Shown in pieces: positions 1 to 7,146 of a DNA stretch of 29,708 nt. The translations under genes and the position numbers were made by a program. This stretch comes from DAOPYE01 sp035352715 (GTDB lineage: Bacteria > Acidobacteriota > Holophagae > Holophagales > Holophagaceae), in contig DAOPYE010000025.1 of assembly GCA_035352715.1 (NCBI GenBank), positions 1 through 29,708 of the forward strand, read 5' to 3'. Numbering within the stretch: the stretch's first letter is position 1; the number at the start of each line of letters is the position of its first letter. The notes beneath the pieces are model-generated. The model did not search any database and was not told where the DNA came from. It saw only the letters and a list, made by a program, of their open reading frames with translations.

Positions 1-1190
1 TCGCCGTCCGGATGGCTGAAGTCCTTCATGGCGCCGACGATTTTGGATACCCGCGCAACGCCTTCCAGGCATTGGTGGATGGCCTTGGGGGCCTCTGCGG
101 CGAGGAAATCCAGATCCGCTTCGCTCCAGGCAGTCTCGGCCTTGGCCAGCATCGCCGCGTCATGGGCGCCGCTCTTCAGCGATACCAGCAGCTCCTTCTG
201 CACCAGCAGGAAGCGGCGGATGTCCTGGATGGCGTTCTCCAGGAAGATGATGTTGTCCCCGATGTACTGGGCGGGCGTGTTGATCTCGTGGGCGATGCCA
301 GCGGCGAGCTGGCCGATGGATTCCAGTTTCTGGGCATGGCGGATCTGGACTTCCTGGCGGGCTTGCTCCTGCTCGGCCCGCTTTCGTTCCGTGATATCCC
401 TCGCCACGAAAACGACACGCGGTTCCGCCCCGGATTCGACCGGGAGCAGGGTGGCACTGGATTCGAAGTAGAGGTATTCGCCGTTCTTGTGGCGCGCGCG
501 GTAGCTGATCTGGCCGGTTCCCCCGTGTTCGAAGAGCTCGTCCAGCGAGGCTTTCACACGAACCTGGTCCTCGGGATGGATGAGATCCTTGAAGCGGAGC
601 GTTTTCAGCTCCTCCTGCGAATAACCCAGGTGGCGGCGATAGCTGGCGTTCGTGAACCGGCGGCAGCCATCGCGATCCACGATGGCCAGCAGATCCGCGA
701 TGCTATCCACCATGTGGGTGAACAGATGCTCGCTGGCGTGCAGGCGTTCTTCCATGCGCCGCCGGGCCGTTTCCCCCTGCGCGCGCTCCACCGCGTAGCG
801 AACGGAGCGTGCCAGGCTGGACGCATCCAGGCTCCCCTTCAGCAGGTAGTCCTGAGCTCCGCTGCGCAGGGCTTCCATGGCCAGCGCCTCGTCGTCCGTC
901 CCCGTGGTGATGATGACGACCGCGCCCGGCCATCGATGGCGCACCGCCGTCAGCCCCCCCAGTCCCGTGCTATCCGGAAGGCCCAGATCCAGGATCACCA
1001 CATCAGGTGCCTCCGCCACCGCCATCGCCGCGGCCAGGGAATCCGCGCGCCAGATGGCCAGGAGCTCCAGCCTTGTCCTGAGAATCCGGGCATAGAGATC
1101 CTGCAGCATCTGCTCGTCCTCGATCAGCAGCACGCTAATCCCGGCTCCCGTGGGAGCGGGCGCTTTCGCCTGGGATTCGGGGATGGCCAT
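1..1190 (-). CDS. REC-PAS-histidine kinase, partial (3' end outside window)
   Basis: Hybrid two-component sensor with the receiver domain first. Reading from the ATG at 1190, residues about 18-135 form a receiver domain with an early acidic pair (LLIEDE) and the phospho-acceptor Asp at about residue 68 (VILDLGLPDS). A PAS domain with its PAC tail follows (about 155-275), ending in VFVARDITERKRAEQ. The HisKA H-box is at about 290-310 (AAGIAHEINTPAQYIGDN), with the phospho-His at about residue 301. The F-like motif MKDFSHPDG is reached just before the window edge, so the ATPase domain lies outside. No membrane segment is seen, so it is probably cytoplasmic. The ATG is preceded by only a weak purine stretch. 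It lies 82 bases downstream of rlmN on the same strand and may be the last gene of that operon. The ligand and output partner are not evident. Confidence 0.88.
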   Translation of the reverse strand, partial: MAIPESQAKAPAPTGAGISVLLIEDEQMLQDLYARILRTRLELLAIWRADSLAAAMAVAEAPDVVILDLGLPDSTGLGGLTAVRHRWPGAVVIITTGTDDEALAMEALRSGAQDYLLKGSLDASSLARSVRYAVERAQGETARRRMEERLHASEHLFTHMVDSIADLLAIVDRDGCRRFTNASYRRHLGYSQEELKTLRFKDLIHPEDQVRVKASLDELFEHGGTGQISYRARHKNGEYLYFESSATLLPVESGAEPRVVFVARDITERKRAEQEQARQEVQIRHAQKLESIGQLAAGIAHEINTPAQYIGDNIIFLENAIQDIRRFLLVQKELLVSLKSGAHDAAMLAKAETAWSEADLDFLAAEAPKAIHQCLEGVARVSKIVGAMKDFSHPDG

Positions 1191-1272
1191 GGAACCTGCC
1201 TGGAAGGAGAAAACTTTCATCCTCTATCGCCAGAAAGGCTGATGGTGTTGAGATCCAGGAGCGATTTTCGAT

Positions 1273-2376
1273 TCAGGGAGTGGGACGCGCCTTCTCCCGC
1301 ACCAACTGGCCACAGGCGCCCGCGATGTCCTGGCCGCGGCTGCGGCGGACGCTGACGGTGAGCCCCTGGCGCGACAGGAAGCGCCCCAGCTCGTCGATGC
1401 GCGCTTCGGAAGGCGGAGCGAACCCCGTGCCCTCATGGGGGTTGAAGGGAATCAGATTGATCTTGGCGGGAAAGCGCTGAGCGAAGGCCACGAGCCGTCG
1501 GGCATCGGCGTCGGTGTCGGTCTCGTTCTGGAGCAGGATGTACTCGAGGGTGATCCGCTCGTCCTTTTCCAGCGGGAACGCTGCTAGTGCGTGAGCCAGG
1601 GCGTCCAGCCCCCAGACCCGGTTCACGGGCATGAGGGCGCTGCGACGGTCATCCGACGTGCCGTTGAGGCTTACGGCCAAACGGGGGCGTGGATGGTATG
1701 CACCTAGGCGTTGGATGCCGCTGACCAGGCCGCTGGTCGACAGGGTGATGCGCCTTGGAGGAACGGCCAAGCCTTTGGGGTGGGTCAGGATATGGAAGGC
1801 CGCCATCACGTGATCCAGGTTGTGCAATGGTTCGCCCATGCCCATGAAGACGAGGTTCACGGGCCTGCCCTCCGGGTGCTGGTGATGGATCAGCATGGCC
1901 ATCACCTGGCCGGTGATCTCGGCGGGGGTCAGGTTGCGCACGATGCCCATCTGGCCCGTGGCGCAGAAGGTGCATCCCATGGCGCAGCCCACCTGGCTGG
2001 AAAGGCACAGGGTGGCGCGATCGTCGTAGGGCATGTGGACGCCCTCGACGCAGGCGCCGTCCGAAAGCCTGAAGGCGTGCTTGGTGGAGCCATCCTGGCT
2101 GGAGGCGCTTTCGATGATCTCGGGCCAGCGCAGATCGACGTCGCGCTGCAGGCGCGCGCGCAGGGGGGCCGAAAGCGGCGTGAAGGCCTCCCAGTCCGTC
2201 CAGCGCTGCTGGTACAGGCCTTCAAAAATCTGCTGGGCGCGAAAGGGCTTTTCGCCCCAGGAGGCCGCGAGGTCGCGCAGATCCTCCAGCGATAGGCCTG
2301 CGGCGTTGGGGCGGGGTGCGTCGGGCAATTCCGGCGCGGGCCGGTCCCAGGGTTGCGGGGCGTGGGGCATGTTCAA
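1273..2376 (-). CDS. rlmN: 23S rRNA (adenine2503-C2)/tRNA (adenine37-C2) methyltransferase RlmN
   Basis: Radical-SAM methyltransferase that methylates C2 of A2503 in 23S rRNA and, in many bacteria, A37 of some tRNAs. The 367-residue length is normal for the family. The [4Fe-4S] cysteines are C131, C135 and C138 in CAMGCTFC. The two catalytic cysteines of the ping-pong mechanism fit C124 (LCLSSQVGC) and C355 (GACGQL). The SAM-binding GEPL motif is present in MGMGEPLHNLD. The start codon overlaps the stop of the upstream 87-aa gene by four bases, which points to translational coupling. It belongs to the same minus-strand run as dsbD. All key residues look intact. Confidence 0.97.
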   Translation of the reverse strand: MNMPHAPQPWDRPAPELPDAPRPNAAGLSLEDLRDLAASWGEKPFRAQQIFEGLYQQRWTDWEAFTPLSAPLRARLQRDVDLRWPEIIESASSQDGSTKHAFRLSDGACVEGVHMPYDDRATLCLSSQVGCAMGCTFCATGQMGIVRNLTPAEITGQVMAMLIHHQHPEGRPVNLVFMGMGEPLHNLDHVMAAFHILTHPKGLAVPPRRITLSTSGLVSGIQRLGAYHPRPRLAVSLNGTSDDRRSALMPVNRVWGLDALAHALAAFPLEKDERITLEYILLQNETDTDADARRLVAFAQRFPAKINLIPFNPHEGTGFAPPSEARIDELGRFLSRQGLTVSVRRSRGQDIAGACGQLVREKARPTP

Positions 2377-2636
2377 TCCAGCCTGATGCGAAAGGTGCGA
2401 AGCAGGGCCTTGTCGTCTTCCGACCAGGGGTCAAGGGAGGCTTCGCCGCGGTCGTCATCGCGGTCTGGGGCATCGCCATCGCGCGGTCCGGTGGCCTCGA
2501 TGAGCAGGCTCAGATTGAAGCCGCTGTCATGGATGCGGCGGGCCAGCTCCATGCTTTCGGGATCCGTCGCCAGGGCCAGGACCAGGGCCTGTCCCAGTCG
2601 GTCCACCATTTCGTGCAGATTCTCGGACATATCCAT
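2373..2636 (-). CDS. Conserved-looking small acidic protein of unknown function (87 aa)
   Basis: Not recognised. It is an 87-residue soluble protein with no signal peptide or membrane segment. The N-terminal half looks helical (SENLHEMVDRLGQALVLALA). The middle is strongly acidic and probably disordered (residues about 50-75, rich in Asp, Arg and Gly). It ends in a basic-hydrophobic tail, LLRTFRIRLD. I chose the ATG at 2636 because GGAGG lies five bases upstream; a second ATG two codons later is possible, and the frame also has a possible ATG six codons upstream. The stop overlaps the rlmN start (ATGA), and the gene follows dsbD by 53 bases, so it is almost certainly translated as part of that operon. 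The tight coupling to rlmN is the only functional hint. Confidence 0.75.
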   Translation of the reverse strand: MDMSENLHEMVDRLGQALVLALATDPESMELARRIHDSGFNLSLLIEATGPRDGDAPDRDDDRGEASLDPWSEDDKALLRTFRIRLD

Positions 2637-2689
2637 GGCGACCTCCGGCTTCATTGTAGGGCGGAGGACGCCTTCGCCCAGAATGGAGG

Positions 2690-4483
2690 CTATTGTCCGT
2701 TCAGGAAGCGCAGCATCTCCTCCGGCTTCCGAAAGCCCATGGCGCGGCGCAGCTCCCGGCCATTGGCGTCCAGCAGCAGCACCGTGGGATAGCCCGAAAA
2801 ATGGAATCGCGCCGCCAGATCCTTGCGGTCCTTGTCGCCGTTGACACGAACGGCCACGGCGTGCCGGGCGATCCATTCGCCCACCGCCGCATCCGGCCAC
2901 GTCTTTTCGTCCAGCTCTTTGCACTGGGCGCACCAATCCGCGTAGGCATCCACCAGCACCACCTTCTGCTGCGCCTTTGCGCGGGCCAGGGCGCCCTCGA
3001 GATCCTGGGAGATCCAGGCGCTCGCCGAGGGCTCCGAGGCCACCGCGATGCGGGCGGTTGCGGCCTTTTGGGGCAGCAGCTCGATGCCCAGGCCCGCCTC
3101 TACGGCGCGAACGCCCAGCAGCAGAGCAACGGCGAGACTCAGCAAGCCTAGGCCCTTGCGCAGGGAGGGTGCGAAGCCCTCCGCCGGGCGGAAGGCATCC
3201 AGCGTTGCCGCCAACGCGAGCAGCGTCAGGCTCCACATCGCGGGGTTCATCCACGCAGGCACCACCAGGCGCACATTCCACGCCGCGAAGCCCAGCACGA
3301 TGACGCCCATGACTTGCTTCACCTTCAGCAGCCAATCCCCGCTGCGGGGCAGTGCCGCAGAAGACGTGCCCACGGCGATGAAGAGGACGCCCATGCCCAG
3401 CGCGAACGTGAAGAGCTGCAGCGCCCCCAGGATCACCTGCCCCTGCTGGCCGATCATCAGCAGGATGCTGCCCACGATGGGGCCCACGCAGGGCGCGGAA
3501 AGCGGACCCAGCAGCAGCCCCACGGTGAAGGCGCCCAGGTAGCCGCCCTTGGGAGAGCCTCCCTGCAAGCGGTTTCGCAGTCCTTCCGGCAATTGGATCT
3601 CGAAGGCCCCGAAGAGGGAAAGCGCGAAGAGCGCGAAGATGACGGAGACGGGCACCAGGAAGCCGGGATGCTGGACGAAGGCGCCAAACGCCGCGCCCGT
3701 GCGGGCCGCGATGACCCCCAGGACCGTGTACGTGGCGGCCATGCCCAGCACCAGGGTGATCGACAGCTTCAGCCCTTTGGTTTTGCCGCCCCCTTTGGCA
3801 CCGATCACGGCCAGGGTGATGGGGATCATGGGATAGACGCAGGGCGTGAGCGATGCGATGACGCCCGCGCCGAAGATGCCCAGGAACAGCCAGAACAGGC
3901 TTTTGGAAGGGGCAGGGGCCGCAGGTGATTCAGGCGCGGGGGCCGCTTCAGATGTGGCGACGCCGCTCGGTGCCGGGATCGGCGCTTGCACGGGCGTTAG
4001 CGAAGGCGGCGCCATGGGGGCCGCTATGGGTGTTTGAGTGGCATCTGAGGCGACGGCGCTCGCGGGGATTTCGCTCGCCTTTACGGTCAGGCGCTGATGG
4101 GTGGGGGGATAGCAGACGCCGCCCTCGCCTTCGGTGCAGGGCTGGTACGTCACCTCCAGTTCCACCGCGCCGGCCAGGCCTTCGCCCTTGACGGGAATGC
4201 GTACGGAACCATGCCAGATCCCTTCGTCCAGCTCATCCTTGCCATTGGGTTTGGGCAGGGGGCCGACGATCAGCTTGCCCTGGGGCTTGGCGCCGGGCGT
4301 GCCTTCCGCCAGCTTCACCTCCATGAACTGGGCTTTCAGGTGGGCGCCCTCGGGGGCCTGCACCACGACGGCCCCTTTGCGGAAGGCCACGGACACATCT
4401 GCCTCCGGGTCCAGCTTGGGAGCCCGTTGCCCTGCCACGGGCAGGGCGGCCAGCAGAAGCAGGAGTATCCGTTTCAAGCGCAT
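2690..4483 (-). CDS. dsbD: Thiol:disulfide interchange protein DsbD
   Basis: Inner-membrane electron conduit that passes reducing power from cytoplasmic thioredoxin to periplasmic disulfide isomerases and cytochrome c maturation. The 597 residues show all three parts of the family. A signal peptide (1-19) precedes an n/alpha domain carrying the redox pair C116 and C124 (YQPCTEGEGGVC). A proline/alanine-rich linker (about 150-193) leads to a membrane domain with the paired cysteines C215 (SLTPCVYPMIP) and C332 (LSAPCVGPIVG). The C-terminal thioredoxin-like domain has the CxxC pair C518/C521 (ADWCAQC) and a cis-Pro in SGYPTVL. The ATG is preceded by GGAG at five bases. It is probably the first gene of the minus-strand operon with the 87-aa gene and rlmN. 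Confidence 0.96.
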   Translation of the reverse strand: MRLKRILLLLLAALPVAGQRAPKLDPEADVSVAFRKGAVVVQAPEGAHLKAQFMEVKLAEGTPGAKPQGKLIVGPLPKPNGKDELDEGIWHGSVRIPVKGEGLAGAVELEVTYQPCTEGEGGVCYPPTHQRLTVKASEIPASAVASDATQTPIAAPMAPPSLTPVQAPIPAPSGVATSEAAPAPESPAAPAPSKSLFWLFLGIFGAGVIASLTPCVYPMIPITLAVIGAKGGGKTKGLKLSITLVLGMAATYTVLGVIAARTGAAFGAFVQHPGFLVPVSVIFALFALSLFGAFEIQLPEGLRNRLQGGSPKGGYLGAFTVGLLLGPLSAPCVGPIVGSILLMIGQQGQVILGALQLFTFALGMGVLFIAVGTSSAALPRSGDWLLKVKQVMGVIVLGFAAWNVRLVVPAWMNPAMWSLTLLALAATLDAFRPAEGFAPSLRKGLGLLSLAVALLLGVRAVEAGLGIELLPQKAATARIAVASEPSASAWISQDLEGALARAKAQQKVVLVDAYADWCAQCKELDEKTWPDAAVGEWIARHAVAVRVNGDKDRKDLAARFHFSGYPTVLLLDANGRELRRAMGFRKPEEMLRFLNGQ

Positions 4484-4883
4484 CCCAACTCCAAAGCGGT
4501 AGGTTCCAACCTGGATGGTTTGGATTCTGCCAGAGCCTCGCTGTGACCTCAGTCCACAATATGGCGTCCGGACACGATCTCTGAAGCCCTGTGGCCATGG
4601 TGGGGTGAACGCGAAGCCGGTCTACACTCAGAGATTCCCCCATGGCCTGGGATGTCTGGAGCCCCCGATGTTCCTGCACCTGATTTCGCACTGGAAGCAA
4701 CGATGGTCGCGATCGGCGCCCCAGCAGGCGTCTACCGGGTCTTTCGAGGCTGCGGATCGGGAAGCGGATGACGCGGGATCCCTCGGCGCACCGGACGCCA
4801 CTGGGGAAACCACGAACTCCGAAGCCACCACGAAACGCGGAAGGCAGCCCTCGCCGTCCGACTCCAGCGACCCGGAATAACCC
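4484..4883. other. Intergenic region between divergent dsbD and antiporter genes (400 bases)
   Basis: This stretch must hold the promoters of dsbD (minus) and probably the antiporter (plus). I see a short palindrome, AGGTTCCAACCT, at 4501-4512 just upstream of the dsbD ribosome site, but no convincing -35/-10 pair on either strand. The right half contains a doubtful 70-codon ORF, listed separately. No RNA gene or repeat family is recognised here. Confidence 0.6.
4668..4880 (+). CDS. Possible small ORF upstream of the antiporter (70 aa, doubtful)
   Basis: An open frame starting at an ATG at 4668 (MFLHLISHWKQRW) and ending at a TAA only three bases before the antiporter ATG. The product would be hydrophilic and Ser/Glu/Thr-rich after the first 13 residues, with no recognisable domain. 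The ribosome site is weak. In favour: the stop sits where a leader or upstream-coupled ORF would end, and the antiporter itself has no good Shine-Dalgarno sequence, which would fit coupling. Against: in GC-rich DNA open frames of this length are common and the composition is not typical of a folded protein. It may be nothing more than the 5' untranslated region. Confidence 0.25.
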   Translation: MFLHLISHWKQRWSRSAPQQASTGSFEAADREADDAGSLGAPDATGETTNSEATTKRGRQPSPSDSSDPE

Positions 4884-6590
4884 ATGCACGCCATTCCACC
4901 CCTGCTTGCCGATCTGGCTGTGGTGCTTGGTACCGCGGCCGTGGTATCCGCAGTCTTCCACCGCCTGAAGATCCCGCCCATCCTGGGCTATGTCATCGCG
5001 GGCCTGCTGGTGGGGCCCCACGTGCCCGTACCCCTGGTGGCCAATCAGGCCAATGTCCAGACCCTTTCGGATCTCGGCGTCATCCTGCTGATGTTCACCA
5101 TCGGCCTGGAGTTCAACGCGAGAAAGCTGCTGCGCGCGGGTCCGCGCAGCCTGTTGGTGGTTGCGGTGCAGGGAGGCGCAGCCTTCTGGATGAGCTTCAT
5201 GCTGGCGCGGGCCTTTGGGTGGAGCGAGAGCGTCAGCGTGTTCATGGGCGCGGCCTTCTGCGTCTCCAGCACCATGATCGCCTCAAGGCTGATGGAGAGC
5301 GTGAAGCCTGAAGCCTCGGTGCGCGATTCGGTGTTCTCGGTGCTGGTGATCCAGGATCTGCTGGCGATCCTGCTGCTGACAGGCCTGGGCACCGCCTCGG
5401 CCGCGGGTGGTGCCGGCGGCCACGGGGGGGTGGCGCAGCTCGCCTGGAGCCTGCTTCGCCTGCTGGGCTTTGCTTCGGCCCTGGTGGTGCTGGGATTGCT
5501 GCTGGTGCCCCGGTTCGTGCGCTGGGTGGCCGATCGGCAGGCGAGCGAAGCTCTGCTGGTGCTGAGCGTGGGCCTCTGCTTCAGCCTCGCCTACCTGGCC
5601 GCTCGCGTGGGCTATTCGCCCGCACTGGGCGCTTTCCTTGGGGGCATGCTCATCTCGGAGAGCGGGCGGTCCGAGCGCGTGGAGCGGCTGGTGCATCCCC
5701 TGCGCGATCTCTTTTCCGCCGTGTTCTTCGTATCCGTGGGCATGTTGATGGATCCCCGTCCCTTGCCGCACCTGGTCCTGCCCGTCCTCGCCTTCGCGAC
5801 CATGGTGCTGGTGGCGACGCCCCTGGGGGTCGCGCTGGCCAGCGTTCTGGGCGGACGGACCCTGCGTACGGGCTTTCAGGCGGGGTTCGTGCTGGCGCAG
5901 ATCGGCGAATTCTCCTTCATCATGCTGGGATTGGGATTATCGACCGGCGCGGCGAGCAGCGAGAGCTTCACCACGGCCGTGGCCGCCTCGGTGCTCACCC
6001 TCGCCGCCGCGTCATACCTCAACCCCCACGCGGTCCGCATTTCAAATGAGATCGATGCGCGGCTCCCCGGCCCCGTCCGCCTGCACCTGGACGCTTACCG
6101 CCACTGGCTTGAGGGACTGGATTTCCAGCGGACGCGCACGATCCTGCCCGCGCACGTTCGCAAGCCGCTGTTCACGTTGATCCTGGAAACGACCCTGCTC
6201 GTGGGCGTGCTGGCGACCGCCTTCCGTCTGTTGGAAAGCGGAAGCCTGTGGCTGGAAGGGCGCGAGCACTGGCCCCACGCCGCGGCGGTCCTGTTGTCCT
6301 GGCTGAGCGTGTGCATCATAGCCGGGCTCCTGGCCTGGATCATCCTGCGGGGCTCCCGCCGCATCGCCGAGCGATGGATGAGCCTGGTCGCGCCGGATTC
6401 GGGGCGATCCCTCGAATCCGCCCGCCAGGTGGCCCAGCGCCGGATGTTCCAGAGCGCGATCCTGCTGGCCCTCGGCCTGCCCGCCCTGGCGGCCCTGCAG
6501 CCCTTCGTGCCGCCTGGACGCAGCTGGATGGTCCCCCTGGCGGCGCTGGGGATCGCCCTGGCCTGGAAGTTCCGCCGTCGGCGGGCCTGA
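4884..6590 (+). CDS. CPA2-family monovalent cation:proton antiporter (KefB/NapA-like)
   Basis: Multi-pass inner-membrane exchanger of Na+ or K+ against protons. The 568 residues have the family's landmarks: an N-terminal re-entrant start (PPILGYVIAGLLVGP, about 31-45), the block LGVILLMFTIGLEF (64-77), SSTMIASRLM, the ion-binding VIQDLLAILLL (about 153-163), LGAFLGGMLISES and FFVSVGMLMDP. After about residue 385 the protein carries a soluble stretch and three more hydrophobic segments, ending in an Arg-rich tail. There is no TrkA-N/RCK nucleotide-binding domain, so ligand gating of the KefC kind is not evident. The ATG has no strong ribosome site. Substrate (Na+ versus K+) cannot be decided from sequence. 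It stands alone between divergent dsbD and the BlaI-type operon. Confidence 0.92.
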   Translation: MHAIPPLLADLAVVLGTAAVVSAVFHRLKIPPILGYVIAGLLVGPHVPVPLVANQANVQTLSDLGVILLMFTIGLEFNARKLLRAGPRSLLVVAVQGGAAFWMSFMLARAFGWSESVSVFMGAAFCVSSTMIASRLMESVKPEASVRDSVFSVLVIQDLLAILLLTGLGTASAAGGAGGHGGVAQLAWSLLRLLGFASALVVLGLLLVPRFVRWVADRQASEALLVLSVGLCFSLAYLAARVGYSPALGAFLGGMLISESGRSERVERLVHPLRDLFSAVFFVSVGMLMDPRPLPHLVLPVLAFATMVLVATPLGVALASVLGGRTLRTGFQAGFVLAQIGEFSFIMLGLGLSTGAASSESFTTAVAASVLTLAAASYLNPHAVRISNEIDARLPGPVRLHLDAYRHWLEGLDFQRTRTILPAHVRKPLFTLILETTLLVGVLATAFRLLESGSLWLEGREHWPHAAAVLLSWLSVCIIAGLLAWIILRGSRRIAERWMSLVAPDSGRSLESARQVAQRRMFQSAILLALGLPALAALQPFVPPGRSWMVPLAALGIALAWKFRRRRA

Positions 6591-6666
6591 AGGAACCTGG
6601 GCGGAGTCGGGCCCACGAACGATTCAGGCCGAACGGCTTTCGGCTATTGTGCTGAGTAAGTGTTTT

Positions 6667-6717
6667 TATAGTTTGTCTTAAGTTTCTAGAAAATTTTTTC
6701 TAGAAAAAACATTCTAG
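6667..6717 (+). promoter_or_regulatory. Candidate promoter and operator of the BlaI/M56 operon
   Basis: An AT-rich island in otherwise GC-rich DNA just before the repressor gene. TATAGT at 6667-6672 is a good -10 candidate, although the -35 is poor. Downstream lie two copies of the perfect palindrome TTTCTAGAAA (6683-6692 and 6697-6706) with centres 14 bases apart, then a half-like TTCTAG at 6712-6717. BlaI/MecI proteins bind short palindromes as dimers and often repress their own operon, so these are the obvious candidate operators. Their sequence differs from the TACA-N2-TGTA core known for staphylococcal BlaI. Binding is inferred. Confidence 0.55.
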
Positions 6718-6753
6718 TTGCCTATCCTTGGGAACATCCTGTTCGGAGTTCCC

Positions 6754-7146
6754 ATGTCCCGCCCTCCCAAGCCCACCGCCTCCGAGCTCGAATTGCTGCG
6801 CGCGCTTTGGGAGCTGGGGCCTGCTACGGCCAAAGAAGTGCATGCGGCCGTGGAAAAAGAGATGTCGGCGGCGACGGTGCTGCGGTTGCTCCAGATCATG
6901 CACGGCAAGGGCCTGTTGCTCCGGGATGAGCAGGCCCGCTCCCACGTCTACCGCCCCGCTCAGCCCAAGGATTCCCTCCAGAAGGGCTTGCTGAGCGAGC
7001 TGATCCAGAAGGTCTTCTCCGGATCAGGAAAGGATCTGGTGTTGGCTGCGCTCAAGGAGGGACACGTGAGTCCCGAGGAGCGGGCGGAGATCCAGGCCTT
7101 CCTCCATGGCGGTGCCGATGGGTCAGGGAAAGGAGCACACTCATGA
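6754..7146 (+). CDS. BlaI/MecI/CopY-family transcriptional repressor
   Basis: Winged-helix repressor of the penicillinase-repressor family, normally released when the partner M56 protease triggers its cleavage. The 130 residues start with PTASELELLRALWELGPATAKEV, the canonical first helices, followed by the recognition helix SAATVLRLLQIMHGKGLL and the wing (HVYRPA). The C-terminal part (about 70-115) would be the dimerisation helices. I chose the ATG at 6754, which has GGAG six bases upstream; an in-frame ATG at 6718 lies inside the operator palindromes and is unlikely. The stop overlaps the protease start by four bases (ATGA), so the two are coupled. The tail after residue 115 is Gly/Ser-rich. 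Confidence 0.93.
   Translation: MSRPPKPTASELELLRALWELGPATAKEVHAAVEKEMSAATVLRLLQIMHGKGLLLRDEQARSHVYRPAQPKDSLQKGLLSELIQKVFSGSGKDLVLAALKEGHVSPEERAEIQAFLHGGADGSGKGAHS

Noticed and set aside
12..1355. Long plus-strand open frame opposite the kinase and the rlmN end
   Set aside because: The minus strand encodes clear receiver, PAS and H-box motifs here. The plus-strand product has no recognisable domain and is a GC-driven antisense frame.
2637..3335. Upstream extension of the 87-aa gene's frame across dsbD
   Set aside because: It overlaps the thioredoxin domain of DsbD in another frame. The strong ribosome site at the ATG at 2636 marks the true start.
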